Source: JANYIP01 sp031394045 (GTDB taxonomy: Bacteria; Actinomycetota; Actinomycetes; Prado026). From it: 6,419 bases of DNA. Where the stretch lies: assembly GCA_031394045.1 (NCBI GenBank), contig JANMWN010000139.1, positions 1 through 6,419 of the forward strand, given 5' to 3'. A model generated the notes under the pieces. That model was not told the DNA's origin and made no database searches. It saw only the letters and a list, made by a program, of their open reading frames with translations. Below, piece by piece: positions 1 through 6,329 of the stretch. A program made the position numbers and the translations under genes. The stretch's first letter is position 1. Every line of letters begins with the position of its first letter.

Positions 1-1
1 C

Positions 2-1702
2 CTGTTCATGATCTTCAACGTGATCTGGACCCTGCTGCTCTATCGCGGTGCCCAGATCCGGACCGGCTACTTCCCTTACAAGTCGGGGGCGTTCGCCTCG
101 CAGTGGGTGGCCGACCTGCTCGGCGACACCAGCAGCGAGGCGCTGGAGACGTTCGGCATCCTGGCGCAGATCGCGGTGGTGCTCGGCTTCCTGGTGCTGG
201 TCGTCTACTCCAAGCACCTGCACATCTTCCTGGCGCCGCTGAACATCTTCTTCTCCCGCCGGCCCAACGCCCTCGGCCCCCTTCTGCCGATGTACTCCGG
301 CAAGACGAAGATCGACTTTGAGGACCCGGGCGACGACGACGTATTCGGGCGCGGCAAGGTCGAGGACTTCACCTGGAAGGGCATCCTCGACTTCACGACG
401 TGCACCGAGTGCGGTCGCTGCCAGTCGCAGTGCCCGGCCTGGAACACCGGAAAACCGTTGTCCCCCAAGCTTCTCATCATGGGGCTACGGGACCATACCT
501 TCGCCAAGGCGCCCTGGTTGCTGGCCGGCGGCGAGAACGCTGCCGCCGAGAACCCGACAGCGTTGGCCAAGGTCTCGGACGCCGCGAAGGCCGAGGCGGC
601 GCGCCCGCTGGTCGGCGTCAGCGAGCTCGACAAGCACGGTCTCGCGATCGGCGGCGGCGTCATCGACCCCGACGTCCTGTGGTCGTGCACCACCTGCGGC
701 GCCTGCGTCGAGCAGTGCCCGGTGGACATCGAGCACATCGACCACATCGTCGACATGCGGCGCTACCAGGTGATGATCGAGTCGGAGTTCCCGTCCGAGC
801 TCAGCGGGCTGTTCAAGAACATGGAGACCAAGGGCAACCCATGGGGGATGAACTCCTCCGCCCGGCTCGACTGGGCCGCCGACCTGCCGTTCGAGGTCAA
901 GGTCGTCAGCGCCGAGCCGGGCTCCATGGCCGACGTCGAGTGGCTGTTCTGGGTCGGCTGCGCGGGCGCGTACGAGGACCGCGCCAAGAAGACCACCCAG
1001 GCGGTCGCCGAGCTGCTGCACCTGGCCGGCGTCAGCTTTGCGGTGCTCGGCGAGGGCGAGACCTGCACCGGCGACTCGGCGCGCCGCTCGGGCAACGAGT
1101 TCCTCTTCCAGATGCTGGCTGCGCAGAACGTCGAAACCCTCGGCGAGGTCGGCGCGAAGAAGATCGTCGCCACCTGCGCGCACTGCTTCAACACCCTCAA
1201 GAACGAGTACCCACAGCTCGGTGGCAGCTACGAGGTGGTCCACCACACCCAGCTGCTCAACCAGCTCGTGCGCGAGGGCCGGCTCACCCCGGTCGCGCCG
1301 GTCAGTGGCGCCCCCGGTCACAGTGCCGCACAGCTGATCACCTACCACGACCCCTGCTACCTGGGGCGGCACAACAAGGTCTACACACCGCCGCGCGAGC
1401 TGCTCGGCGCCACCGGGCTGGCCTTCACCGAGATGCCGCGCAACGCCGACCGCGGCTTCTGCTGCGGCGCAGGCGGTGCGCGGATGTGGATGGAGGAGAA
1501 GATCGGCAAGCGCGTCAACACCGAGCGCACCGAGGAGGCCATCGCCACCGGAGCGCAGACCATCGCGGTCGGCTGCCCGTTCTGCCGGGTGATGATCAGC
1601 GACGGCGTGGGTGCGTTGCAGGGCGACCGCGAGCAGGCTGAGCAGGTCCAGGTACGCGACGTCGCCCAGCTGCTCCTGGAAGCAGTCCACCGCTCGGCGT
1701 AA
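2..1702 (+). CDS. Membrane-anchored iron-sulfur oxidoreductase, heterodisulfide-reductase-like (5' partial)
   Basis: The reading frame is open from the left edge, so the N-terminus is missing; it ends at TAA 1700-1702. The visible part starts in a membrane region: one hydrophobic stretch at about 5-43 and another at about 152-253 (FGILAQIAVVLGFLVLVVY and following), resembling the nitrate-reductase-gamma-like anchor of this class. Two ferredoxin-type motifs C-x2-C-x2-C-x3-CP follow (Cys codons 401/410/419/431 and 686/695/704/716), each suited to a [4Fe-4S] cluster. Then come two CCG-type domains as in HdrB, GlpC and LutA: the second is canonical, C-x34-CC-x36-CxxC (1355, 1460/1463, 1574/1583); the first reads C-x34-CT-x35-CxxC (959, 1064/1067, 1175/1184). 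The architecture matches the actinobacterial iron-sulfur binding reductases typified by M. tuberculosis Rv0338c. Expected role: inner-membrane electron transfer between a quinone or other carrier and a cytosolic partner; the substrate cannot be read from sequence. The family call is firm, the specific reaction is not. Confidence 0.93.
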   Translation: MFMIFNVIWTLLLYRGAQIRTGYFPYKSGAFASQWVADLLGDTSSEALETFGILAQIAVVLGFLVLVVYSKHLHIFLAPLNIFFSRRPNALGPLLPMYSGKTKIDFEDPGDDDVFGRGKVEDFTWKGILDFTTCTECGRCQSQCPAWNTGKPLSPKLLIMGLRDHTFAKAPWLLAGGENAAAENPTALAKVSDAAKAEAARPLVGVSELDKHGLAIGGGVIDPDVLWSCTTCGACVEQCPVDIEHIDHIVDMRRYQVMIESEFPSELSGLFKNMETKGNPWGMNSSARLDWAADLPFEVKVVSAEPGSMADVEWLFWVGCAGAYEDRAKKTTQAVAELLHLAGVSFAVLGEGETCTGDSARRSGNEFLFQMLAAQNVETLGEVGAKKIVATCAHCFNTLKNEYPQLGGSYEVVHHTQLLNQLVREGRLTPVAPVSGAPGHSAAQLITYHDPCYLGRHNKVYTPPRELLGATGLAFTEMPRNADRGFCCGAGGARMWMEEKIGKRVNTERTEEAIATGAQTIAVGCPFCRVMISDGVGALQGDREQAEQVQVRDVAQLLLEAVHRSA

Positions 1703-1791
1703 CCGGATCGGCCGACGGAGTGAATCTGGGTCCCGACCTCTGGCGCTCGACGCCGTGATCACCGACCGTACGTAGCGAAGGCGTCACCGTC

Positions 1792-1823
1792 CGCTGTCAG
1801 CACGACAGCGAGGGTGGGCCCTC
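1792..1823 (+). terminator. Two adjacent short hairpins, possible weak terminator or operator
   Basis: CGCTGTC (1792-1798) and GACAGCG (1804-1810) form a perfect 7-bp inverted repeat with a 5-nt loop. It abuts GAGGG/CCCTC (1810-1814/1819-1823, 4-nt loop), followed by the T-containing stretch ACTTTCT. This is the best candidate for ending transcription of the iron-sulfur gene, but it lies about 90 bases after the stop and the T run is weak. It could equally be a regulator binding site upstream of the protease. No convincing -35/-10 pair was found in 1703-1890. Confidence 0.25.
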
Positions 1824-1890
1824 ACTTTCTCGGAGCACCGCTGGGGAGCGGTCCGGGAGGGGGCAACGAGCTCCGGCGGTGGGCCGGTGC

Positions 1891-1907
1891 GACAGGGGGG
1901 ACCTGTC
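1891..1907 (+). promoter_or_regulatory. Ribosome binding site inside a hairpin before the protease start
   Basis: A G-rich Shine-Dalgarno-like run (1895-1900) sits 7 nt before TTG 1908 and decides that start. The same bases form a perfect inverted repeat, GACAGG (1891-1896) and CCTGTC (1902-1907) around the loop GGGGA, ending exactly at the base before the start codon. Pairing would put part of the ribosome binding site in a stem, so translation could be dampened. The pairing is seen in the sequence; the regulatory role is inference. Confidence 0.45.
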
Positions 1908-3629
1908 TTGAACATCTTGGTGGGGGATCAGCGCGCCGCAACGGTGCGAAGCGGAGAGACCTGGATCCGGGGACGGGTCACCAGGGTCGGCGGAGTGGCA
2001 CTGGCGGTCGCTCTCGCGGCCTCGTTCGCCTGTGCCGGACCGGTGGCTGCCGCCTCGGCGTCCGTCGCGCCGAGCGCGACCGGTCAGTCGGCTCATGCTG
2101 GGGACGCGTACGGGCCGGGCGTCAGCTACGTCGTCCGCGGCCACGTGCACGGGCTGCCGGCCCTCGTCGCGGTCCTGCGGGCCCGCGGCATCGGGGTGCA
2201 GCGGACGATCCCGCTGATCGACGCGGTGGTGGTCCGTGTCTCCGCCCTGCAGGCTGCCGCCCTCGCGAACGACCCGGCAGTCGCCGAGGTCACCGCCGAT
2301 GCCAAGGTCCAGCTGCAGTCGAACGGGTACGACGCCGGCACCGACGCCAACTCGGCCTTCAACGCCGCCGAGCTCGTCCACGCGCACGACGCCTGGGACA
2401 ACGGCTACACCGGCAGTGGCATCGACGTCGCGCTCATCGACTCCGGCGTGACGCCGGTCCAAGGCCTGGCGGCCGACGGCCAGGTCGTCAACGGCCCCGA
2501 CCTGTCGTTCGAGTCCCAGTTCGCCGGCACTGCGCACCTCGACACGTTCGGCCACGGCACGTTCATGGCCGGCCTGATCGCAGCCCGGGAGCCCGGGACC
2601 GGGGCCAACTCCAGCGACACCTCCGCGTACCAGGGCATCGCACCGGACGCGCGCATCGTCAGCGTCAAGGTCGCCGACGCCTTCGGCCGCAGCGACGTCT
2701 CGCAGGTCATCGCCGGCATCGACTGGGTCGTGCAGCACGCCCACGACCCCGGCCTCAACATCCGCGTGCTCAACCTCTCGTTCGGCACGGACTCGACCCA
2801 GTCGTATGTGCTCGACCCGCTGGCGTACGCCGCCGAGGTCGCCTGGCGCAGCGGGATCGTCGTCGTCGTCTCCGCCGGCAACAACGGTGGTACTCGCCTC
2901 GTCGACCCCGCCATCGACCCGTACCTGATCGCAGTCGGAGCGCTCGACACGAACAACACGTTGAGCACCACCGACGACACGGTCGCCCGGTTCAGCAACA
3001 AGGGGACCAGCTCACGCCGGGTGGACGTCGTCGCGCCCGGTGTCCACGTGCAGGGTCTTCGGGTCCCGGGCTCGTTCGTCGACCAGGCCTTCGGCAGCTC
3101 CGGTCGCCTCGGCACCCGGTTCTTCCGCGGCAGCGGTACCTCGCAGGCCACAGCCATCACCTCTGGGGTGGCCGCGCTCGTCCTGAGCAGCCGACCCGAC
3201 CTCACTCCTGACCAGGTCAAGCGCCTGGTCACCGGCAGGGGGCCGCGTCGGGCCGAATCCGGGCCGGGCTTCAGCGTTCCGGACGCGATGCGGGCGATCG
3301 CGGCTGCGTACTCGGTGCGGGCCTCGACCCAGCGCTTCACCCGCTCCGACGGCACCGGCTCGCTCGAAGGGTCGCGCGGTACCCGGCACGTGGTCAGGGG
3401 CACCCCCCTGGTCGGCGAGCTGGACATCTTCGGGAACCCGGTCGACACCGCGGCCCTGGCCGCACAGGAGGCCCAGCAGGTCGCCTGGGACGGGGGGACC
3501 TGGAATGGCGCAACGTGGGCCGGTGCGAGCTGGGCCGGCGCGTCGTGGGACGGGGCTTCGTGGGACGGGGCCTCGTGGGACGGCGCCAGCTGGGACGCTG
3601 TCGGCTGGCTGGCCGGGAGCTGGTCATGA
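1908..3629 (+). CDS. Secreted S8 subtilisin-like serine protease with Trp-repeat C-terminal tail
   Basis: Predicted 573-residue exported serine endopeptidase. The TTG at 1908 is preferred because a G-rich binding site lies 7 nt upstream; an in-frame GTG at 1887 would add seven residues but has no clear site. Residues 1-26 form a rather long, Arg-containing leader, 27-48 the hydrophobic signal core, with likely cleavage near AAASA (about 49-51). Residues about 70-137 look like an I9-type propeptide that assists folding and inhibits until cleaved. The peptidase domain, about 158-430, carries the full set: Asp178 (LIDSGV), His216 (FGHGTFMAG), oxyanion Asn325 (SAGNNGG) and Ser412 (GSGTSQATA). A linker at 470-526 leads to a tail with ten Trp (527-572) at five-residue spacing. 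Expected location is the cell surface or medium, with autoprocessing; substrates are unknown. The tail reads as broken at its end (see 3626-3664). It stands alone between unrelated genes, with 205 bp before it and 117 bp after. Confidence 0.93.
   Translation: MNILVGDQRAATVRSGETWIRGRVTRVGGVALAVALAASFACAGPVAAASASVAPSATGQSAHAGDAYGPGVSYVVRGHVHGLPALVAVLRARGIGVQRTIPLIDAVVVRVSALQAAALANDPAVAEVTADAKVQLQSNGYDAGTDANSAFNAAELVHAHDAWDNGYTGSGIDVALIDSGVTPVQGLAADGQVVNGPDLSFESQFAGTAHLDTFGHGTFMAGLIAAREPGTGANSSDTSAYQGIAPDARIVSVKVADAFGRSDVSQVIAGIDWVVQHAHDPGLNIRVLNLSFGTDSTQSYVLDPLAYAAEVAWRSGIVVVVSAGNNGGTRLVDPAIDPYLIAVGALDTNNTLSTTDDTVARFSNKGTSSRRVDVVAPGVHVQGLRVPGSFVDQAFGSSGRLGTRFFRGSGTSQATAITSGVAALVLSSRPDLTPDQVKRLVTGRGPRRAESGPGFSVPDAMRAIAAAYSVRASTQRFTRSDGTGSLEGSRGTRHVVRGTPLVGELDIFGNPVDTAALAAQEAQQVAWDGGTWNGATWAGASWAGASWDGASWDGASWDGASWDAVGWLAGSWS
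3486..3626 (+). repeat. 15-bp coding repeat: W-x-G-x-[ST] pentapeptides at the protease C-terminus
   Basis: Trp codons occur at 3486 and every 15 bp to 3621, ten in all, none out of register. The units read WDGGT, WNGAT, WAGAS twice, WDGAS three times, then degenerate WDAVG and WLAGS and a final WS. DNA copies are nearly identical in the middle (TGGGACGGGG then CTTCG or CCTCG at 3547-3576), which suggests recent unit duplication. Similar Trp/Gly/Ser tails are, from memory, found on other actinobacterial subtilases; their function is not settled, and cell-wall or surface retention is only a guess. Confidence 0.9.
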
Positions 3630-3664
3630 CCCCCGCCACCTGGTCGGGCAGCACCTGGATCTAG
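3626..3664 (+). pseudogene. Out-of-frame remnant of the protease Trp-repeat tail
   Basis: Past the protease stop (TGA 3627-3629) the frame shifted by two bases (codons from 3626) reads MTPATWSGSTWI then TAG 3662-3664. It contains two Trp codons, 3641 and 3656, exactly 15 bp apart and in the T-W-S-G-S-T-W pattern of the tail. The step from the last in-frame Trp codon (3621) to 3641 is 20 bp rather than a multiple of 15, as a 5-bp insertion or 10-bp deletion would leave. I read this as the former end of the gene, cut off by a frameshift near 3624-3640. A sequencing error or a chance match in repetitive GC-rich DNA are alternatives. Confidence 0.5.
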
Positions 3665-3689
3665 CGGATCTAGCGGATCTAGCGGATCT
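3657..3689. repeat. Perfect 9-bp tandem repeat GGATCTAGC, 3.7 copies
   Basis: Units at 3657-3665, 3666-3674 and 3675-3683 are identical, followed by GGATCT (3684-3689). It lies between the protease and the GGDEF/EAL gene and overlaps the stop of the frame-shifted tail remnant. The unit length keeps frame, and the A/T-richer composition with a TAG in each copy stands out from its surroundings. It may be a slippage-type variable repeat; no function can be assigned. Confidence 0.9.
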
Positions 3690-3720
3690 CACCCCATCCG
3701 TGAGCGTCAACTGGCCTGGC

Positions 3721-3764
3721 GCACCTACTAAGGGTGCACAGCCGACGTGTCGATCTTCTCGACA
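3721..3764 (+). promoter_or_regulatory. Translation start region of the GGDEF/EAL gene with a 17-bp palindrome
   Basis: AAGGG at 3730-3734 is the only Shine-Dalgarno-like sequence here, 12 nt before GTG 3747, a little long. It lies across the loop and stem of a weak 5-bp inverted repeat (GCACC 3721-3725, GGTGC 3733-3737). TACTAA (3726-3731) could be a poor -10 element but no -35 partner is evident. TGTCGA (3748-3753) and TCGACA (3759-3764) form a perfect palindrome with a 5-nt centre that fills the space between the two candidate starts, GTG 3747 and ATG 3765. Confidence 0.35.
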
Positions 3765-6329
3765 ATGAGCACGGACGCCCGAGCCCGGGTCGGGGCTGAG
3801 TCGCGTCGCGTCGAGCGTCCGACGCGACGCGTCATCATCTTGACGTTCGTGCTAGTCGCCATCGGCACGGGCTTGTTCGGAGCGGTGCTCAAGAACCCGC
3901 CCGAGCCGCCGGCCGGCCTCCAGATCAGCTGGTGGGTGCTCGCGATCCTGTTCGGCGCAGCCGAGATCTGGGTATTCCACATCCAGTTCGGGCGCGAGGC
4001 CAAGAGCATCTCGATCAGCGAGATCCCCCTCGTCCTCGGGCTGTTCTACGCCACGCCCGGGCCGCTGATGCTCGGCCGCGTACTCGGCCCGGCCCTCGTG
4101 GTCGTCCTCTACCGCCGGCAGACCCCGCTCAAGGCGGCCCTGAACATCGCGTTGTTCTACGCCAACGGCGCTGTGGCCATCACCACGTTCCGGCTGCTCG
4201 GCGGCGGGAGCGTCCAGGACGGGGCGCGTACTTGGGCAGCCGCCGTGGTGGCCGCAGCTCTCTCGATCACCGTCGACCTGCTCGTCCTCAACCTCATCCT
4301 GCGCTGGTACACCGGCGGTGGCCGCAAGGACGGGGTCGTCGGGTCCCTGGCGGCGATCTTTATCGCCGCTGCCAGCTCGGTGATCGGCATCGTCTCCGTG
4401 CTCACCCTGCGGCTGGGCACCCTCGCCACCATCCCGCTCATCGTCGCCGGCGTCGTGCTCCTGGTCGGCTACCGCTCGTACTCCCGCCTTGCGGACCGGC
4501 ACACCAGCCTGGAGAAGCTGTTCCGGTTCAGCCGCGAGCTCAACGGGGCACCGGCCACCACCGAGGTGCTGCCCGCCGTCCTCGAGCAGGCCCGGCAGCT
4601 GATGCGCGCCGAGGTTGCCGAGGTGCTGCGCTTCTCCACCGGTACGGCCGGAAGCCCGTCGGCCAGCCTCTGGCGCTACGACGGCGACCATGTCGAGACC
4701 GACTCCGACGAGCGCATCGACCTGTCGCAGCGGCTGGTGCGGTCGCTGATCCACGACGGGGAGGCAGTCCTGCTCACGCACGACCAGCCGACCGCGTCCG
4801 CGTTCCTCCGGTCGCGCGGCGTACGCGAGGCGGTGGTCGCGCCGCTCACCGTGGAGGGCGAGACCGTCGGCGTGCTCGCCGTGTACGACCGCCTCGGGGA
4901 GGTACGCGGCTTCGCCGACAGCGACGTACGCCTGCTCCAGACCGTGGCCAACCACGCATCGGTGGCGCTGCACAACGAGATGCTGATCGGACGGCTACGC
5001 CACGACGCGCTGCACGACGCGCTGACCGGCCTGCCCAACCGCTCGCACCTGACCGCACTGGCGACCAGCGCGGTCGCGAGGGCCGCCTCCGGCCGTTCAC
5101 GCGTCGCGATGATGATCATCGACCTGAACGGCTTCAAGGTCGTCAACGACACTCTCGGCCACCACGTCGGCGACCTGCTGATCTGCGAGGTGGCGGCCCG
5201 CTTCAGCGCCGCCGCAGGCCCGGGCGTGACCGTGGCGCGGCTCGGCGGCGACGAGTTCGCCGTCCTGGTGGAGCCCGCCGAGGGCGACGCGATGCCGATC
5301 GCGGCGATCATGATCGACGCGTTGATGGCACCGATCCTGATCGGCGAGGACCGGCTGCACCTGTCCGGCTCGGTCGGCGTCGCCATCGCCCCCGACCACG
5401 CCACGGCCGTCGGCGACCTGCTCAAGCGAGCCGACATCGCGATGTACGCCGCCAAGAACGGCCCCGACGGCGCCGTCGTCTACCGGCCCGACATCGACGT
5501 CAACGACCCGTCGCTGCTCTCGTTGATGGGCGAGCTGCGCGAGGCGCTCACGGACGGGCAGATCGACATCGAGGTCGAGCCGGTCATGGACCTCATGGGT
5601 GGGCGGCTGATCGCGGCCGAGGCCCTCGTACGCTGGCACCACCCGACCCGCGGCACGCTCCGGCCGGACACCTTCCTGCCCCTGGCCGAGCGCAACGGCC
5701 TCATCGTCCCGCTCACCGAGCTCGTGCTCGAGCGCGCGGTCGCCGCCTGCGCCGCCTGGCGGTCCGGGGGCATGTCCGTGGGGATCTCGGTCAACCTCTC
5801 GGCGCGCTCGCTCCTGGACCGTACGTTGCCCGGCACGGTCGCCGACGTGCTGCGCCGGCACCGGCTACCGGCCCATCTGCTCACCCTCGAGATCACCGAG
5901 AGCATCGTCATCAGCGACGCCGACCGCGCGATCGGGCTGCTCGCCGAGCTGCGGGCCCTGGGCGTACGCCTCGCACTCGATGACTTTGGCACCGGCTACT
6001 CCTCGCTGACCTATCTCAGTGCGCTGCCGATCCAGCAGCTCAAGATCGACCGTTCGTTCGTCACGCGCATCATGGAGTCGGCTCGGGACGCAGCGATCGT
6101 GACGTCGCTGATCGACCTTGCGCACCACCTCGGTCTGCAGGTGATCGCCGAGGGGATCGAGGAGCCCGAGGTGGCCGACCGGTTGCGCCAGCTCGGCTGC
6201 GAGTACGGCCAGGGTTACTACTTCTCGATGTCGATGGCACCGGAGCTGTTGCCGGAGTGGGCCTCGCGAACGGCACCGATGGACCGTCTCGGCACCCTGC
6301 GCGGTCAGGTCAACGCCCTCCTCCGCTGA
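3747..6329 (+). CDS. Membrane GAF-GGDEF-EAL cyclic di-GMP turnover protein
   Basis: An 860-residue protein if GTG 3747 is used; ATG 3765 would give 854 and has no binding site, so 3747 is preferred with reserve. After an Arg-rich cytoplasmic start there are about seven hydrophobic segments (about 29-48, 60-79, 92-122 perhaps as two, 128-150, 162-186, 199-222, 226-242), then a GAF domain (about 251-411). The GGDEF domain (about 418-580) has an intact GGDEF motif at 500-504, the metal-binding Asp459, and Lys464, Asn467 and Asp468; no RxxD inhibitory site precedes it. The EAL domain (about 590-840) retains E625-A-L, Asn683, Glu715 (LEITES), DD745-746 (DDFGTGYSSL), Lys766, Glu802 and Gln822, so it looks catalytically equipped. 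Both synthesis from GTP and hydrolysis to pGpG are therefore possible, with the membrane and GAF parts probably sensing a signal. One oddity is VEP at 610-612 where EAL domains usually have a Q-P pair. Which activity dominates cannot be told. A strong hairpin lies in the first codons. Confidence 0.95.
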   Translation: MSIFSTMSTDARARVGAESRRVERPTRRVIILTFVLVAIGTGLFGAVLKNPPEPPAGLQISWWVLAILFGAAEIWVFHIQFGREAKSISISEIPLVLGLFYATPGPLMLGRVLGPALVVVLYRRQTPLKAALNIALFYANGAVAITTFRLLGGGSVQDGARTWAAAVVAAALSITVDLLVLNLILRWYTGGGRKDGVVGSLAAIFIAAASSVIGIVSVLTLRLGTLATIPLIVAGVVLLVGYRSYSRLADRHTSLEKLFRFSRELNGAPATTEVLPAVLEQARQLMRAEVAEVLRFSTGTAGSPSASLWRYDGDHVETDSDERIDLSQRLVRSLIHDGEAVLLTHDQPTASAFLRSRGVREAVVAPLTVEGETVGVLAVYDRLGEVRGFADSDVRLLQTVANHASVALHNEMLIGRLRHDALHDALTGLPNRSHLTALATSAVARAASGRSRVAMMIIDLNGFKVVNDTLGHHVGDLLICEVAARFSAAAGPGVTVARLGGDEFAVLVEPAEGDAMPIAAIMIDALMAPILIGEDRLHLSGSVGVAIAPDHATAVGDLLKRADIAMYAAKNGPDGAVVYRPDIDVNDPSLLSLMGELREALTDGQIDIEVEPVMDLMGGRLIAAEALVRWHHPTRGTLRPDTFLPLAERNGLIVPLTELVLERAVAACAAWRSGGMSVGISVNLSARSLLDRTLPGTVADVLRRHRLPAHLLTLEITESIVISDADRAIGLLAELRALGVRLALDDFGTGYSSLTYLSALPIQQLKIDRSFVTRIMESARDAAIVTSLIDLAHHLGLQVIAEGIEEPEVADRLRQLGCEYGQGYYFSMSMAPELLPEWASRTAPMDRLGTLRGQVNALLR
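3802..3831 (+). repeat. Perfect 12-bp inverted repeat in the early coding region
   Basis: CGCGTCGCGTCG (3802-3813) and CGACGCGACGCG (3820-3831) are exact reverse complements around the 6-nt loop AGCGTC (3814-3819). The stem covers codons 19-29 of the GGDEF/EAL gene, encoding the Arg-rich stretch before the first membrane segment. Such a GC-rich stem in mRNA would be very stable. It has no T run, so it is not a classical terminator; it may slow early translation or be a by-product of Arg/Thr/Val codons. Confidence 0.85.

Noticed and set aside
485..1762. Long minus-strand open frame (about 425 codons) opposite the iron-sulfur gene
   Set aside because: It lies wholly opposite a gene with clear cysteine motifs; GC-rich DNA commonly leaves such antisense frames open, and its translation shows no recognisable domain.
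2031..2037. Cys in the protease signal region as a lipoprotein site
   Set aside because: SFAC does not fit the L-[AS]-[GA]-C lipobox, and a better AxA-type cleavage site follows.
1797..2744. Minus-strand open frame opposite the protease start
   Set aside because: It runs across the protease signal peptide and catalytic Asp/His region and shows no domain of its own.
3505..3768. Plus-strand open frame spanning the protease repeat tail and the spacer
   Set aside because: It is an off-frame reading of the 15-bp and 9-bp repeats, which stay open in several frames because their units are multiples of three.
3852..4973. Minus-strand open frame opposite the membrane and GAF parts of the GGDEF/EAL gene
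   Set aside because: Low-complexity composition rich in Gly, Arg, Asp and Glu, as expected of an antisense shadow; the plus-strand frame has clear domains.
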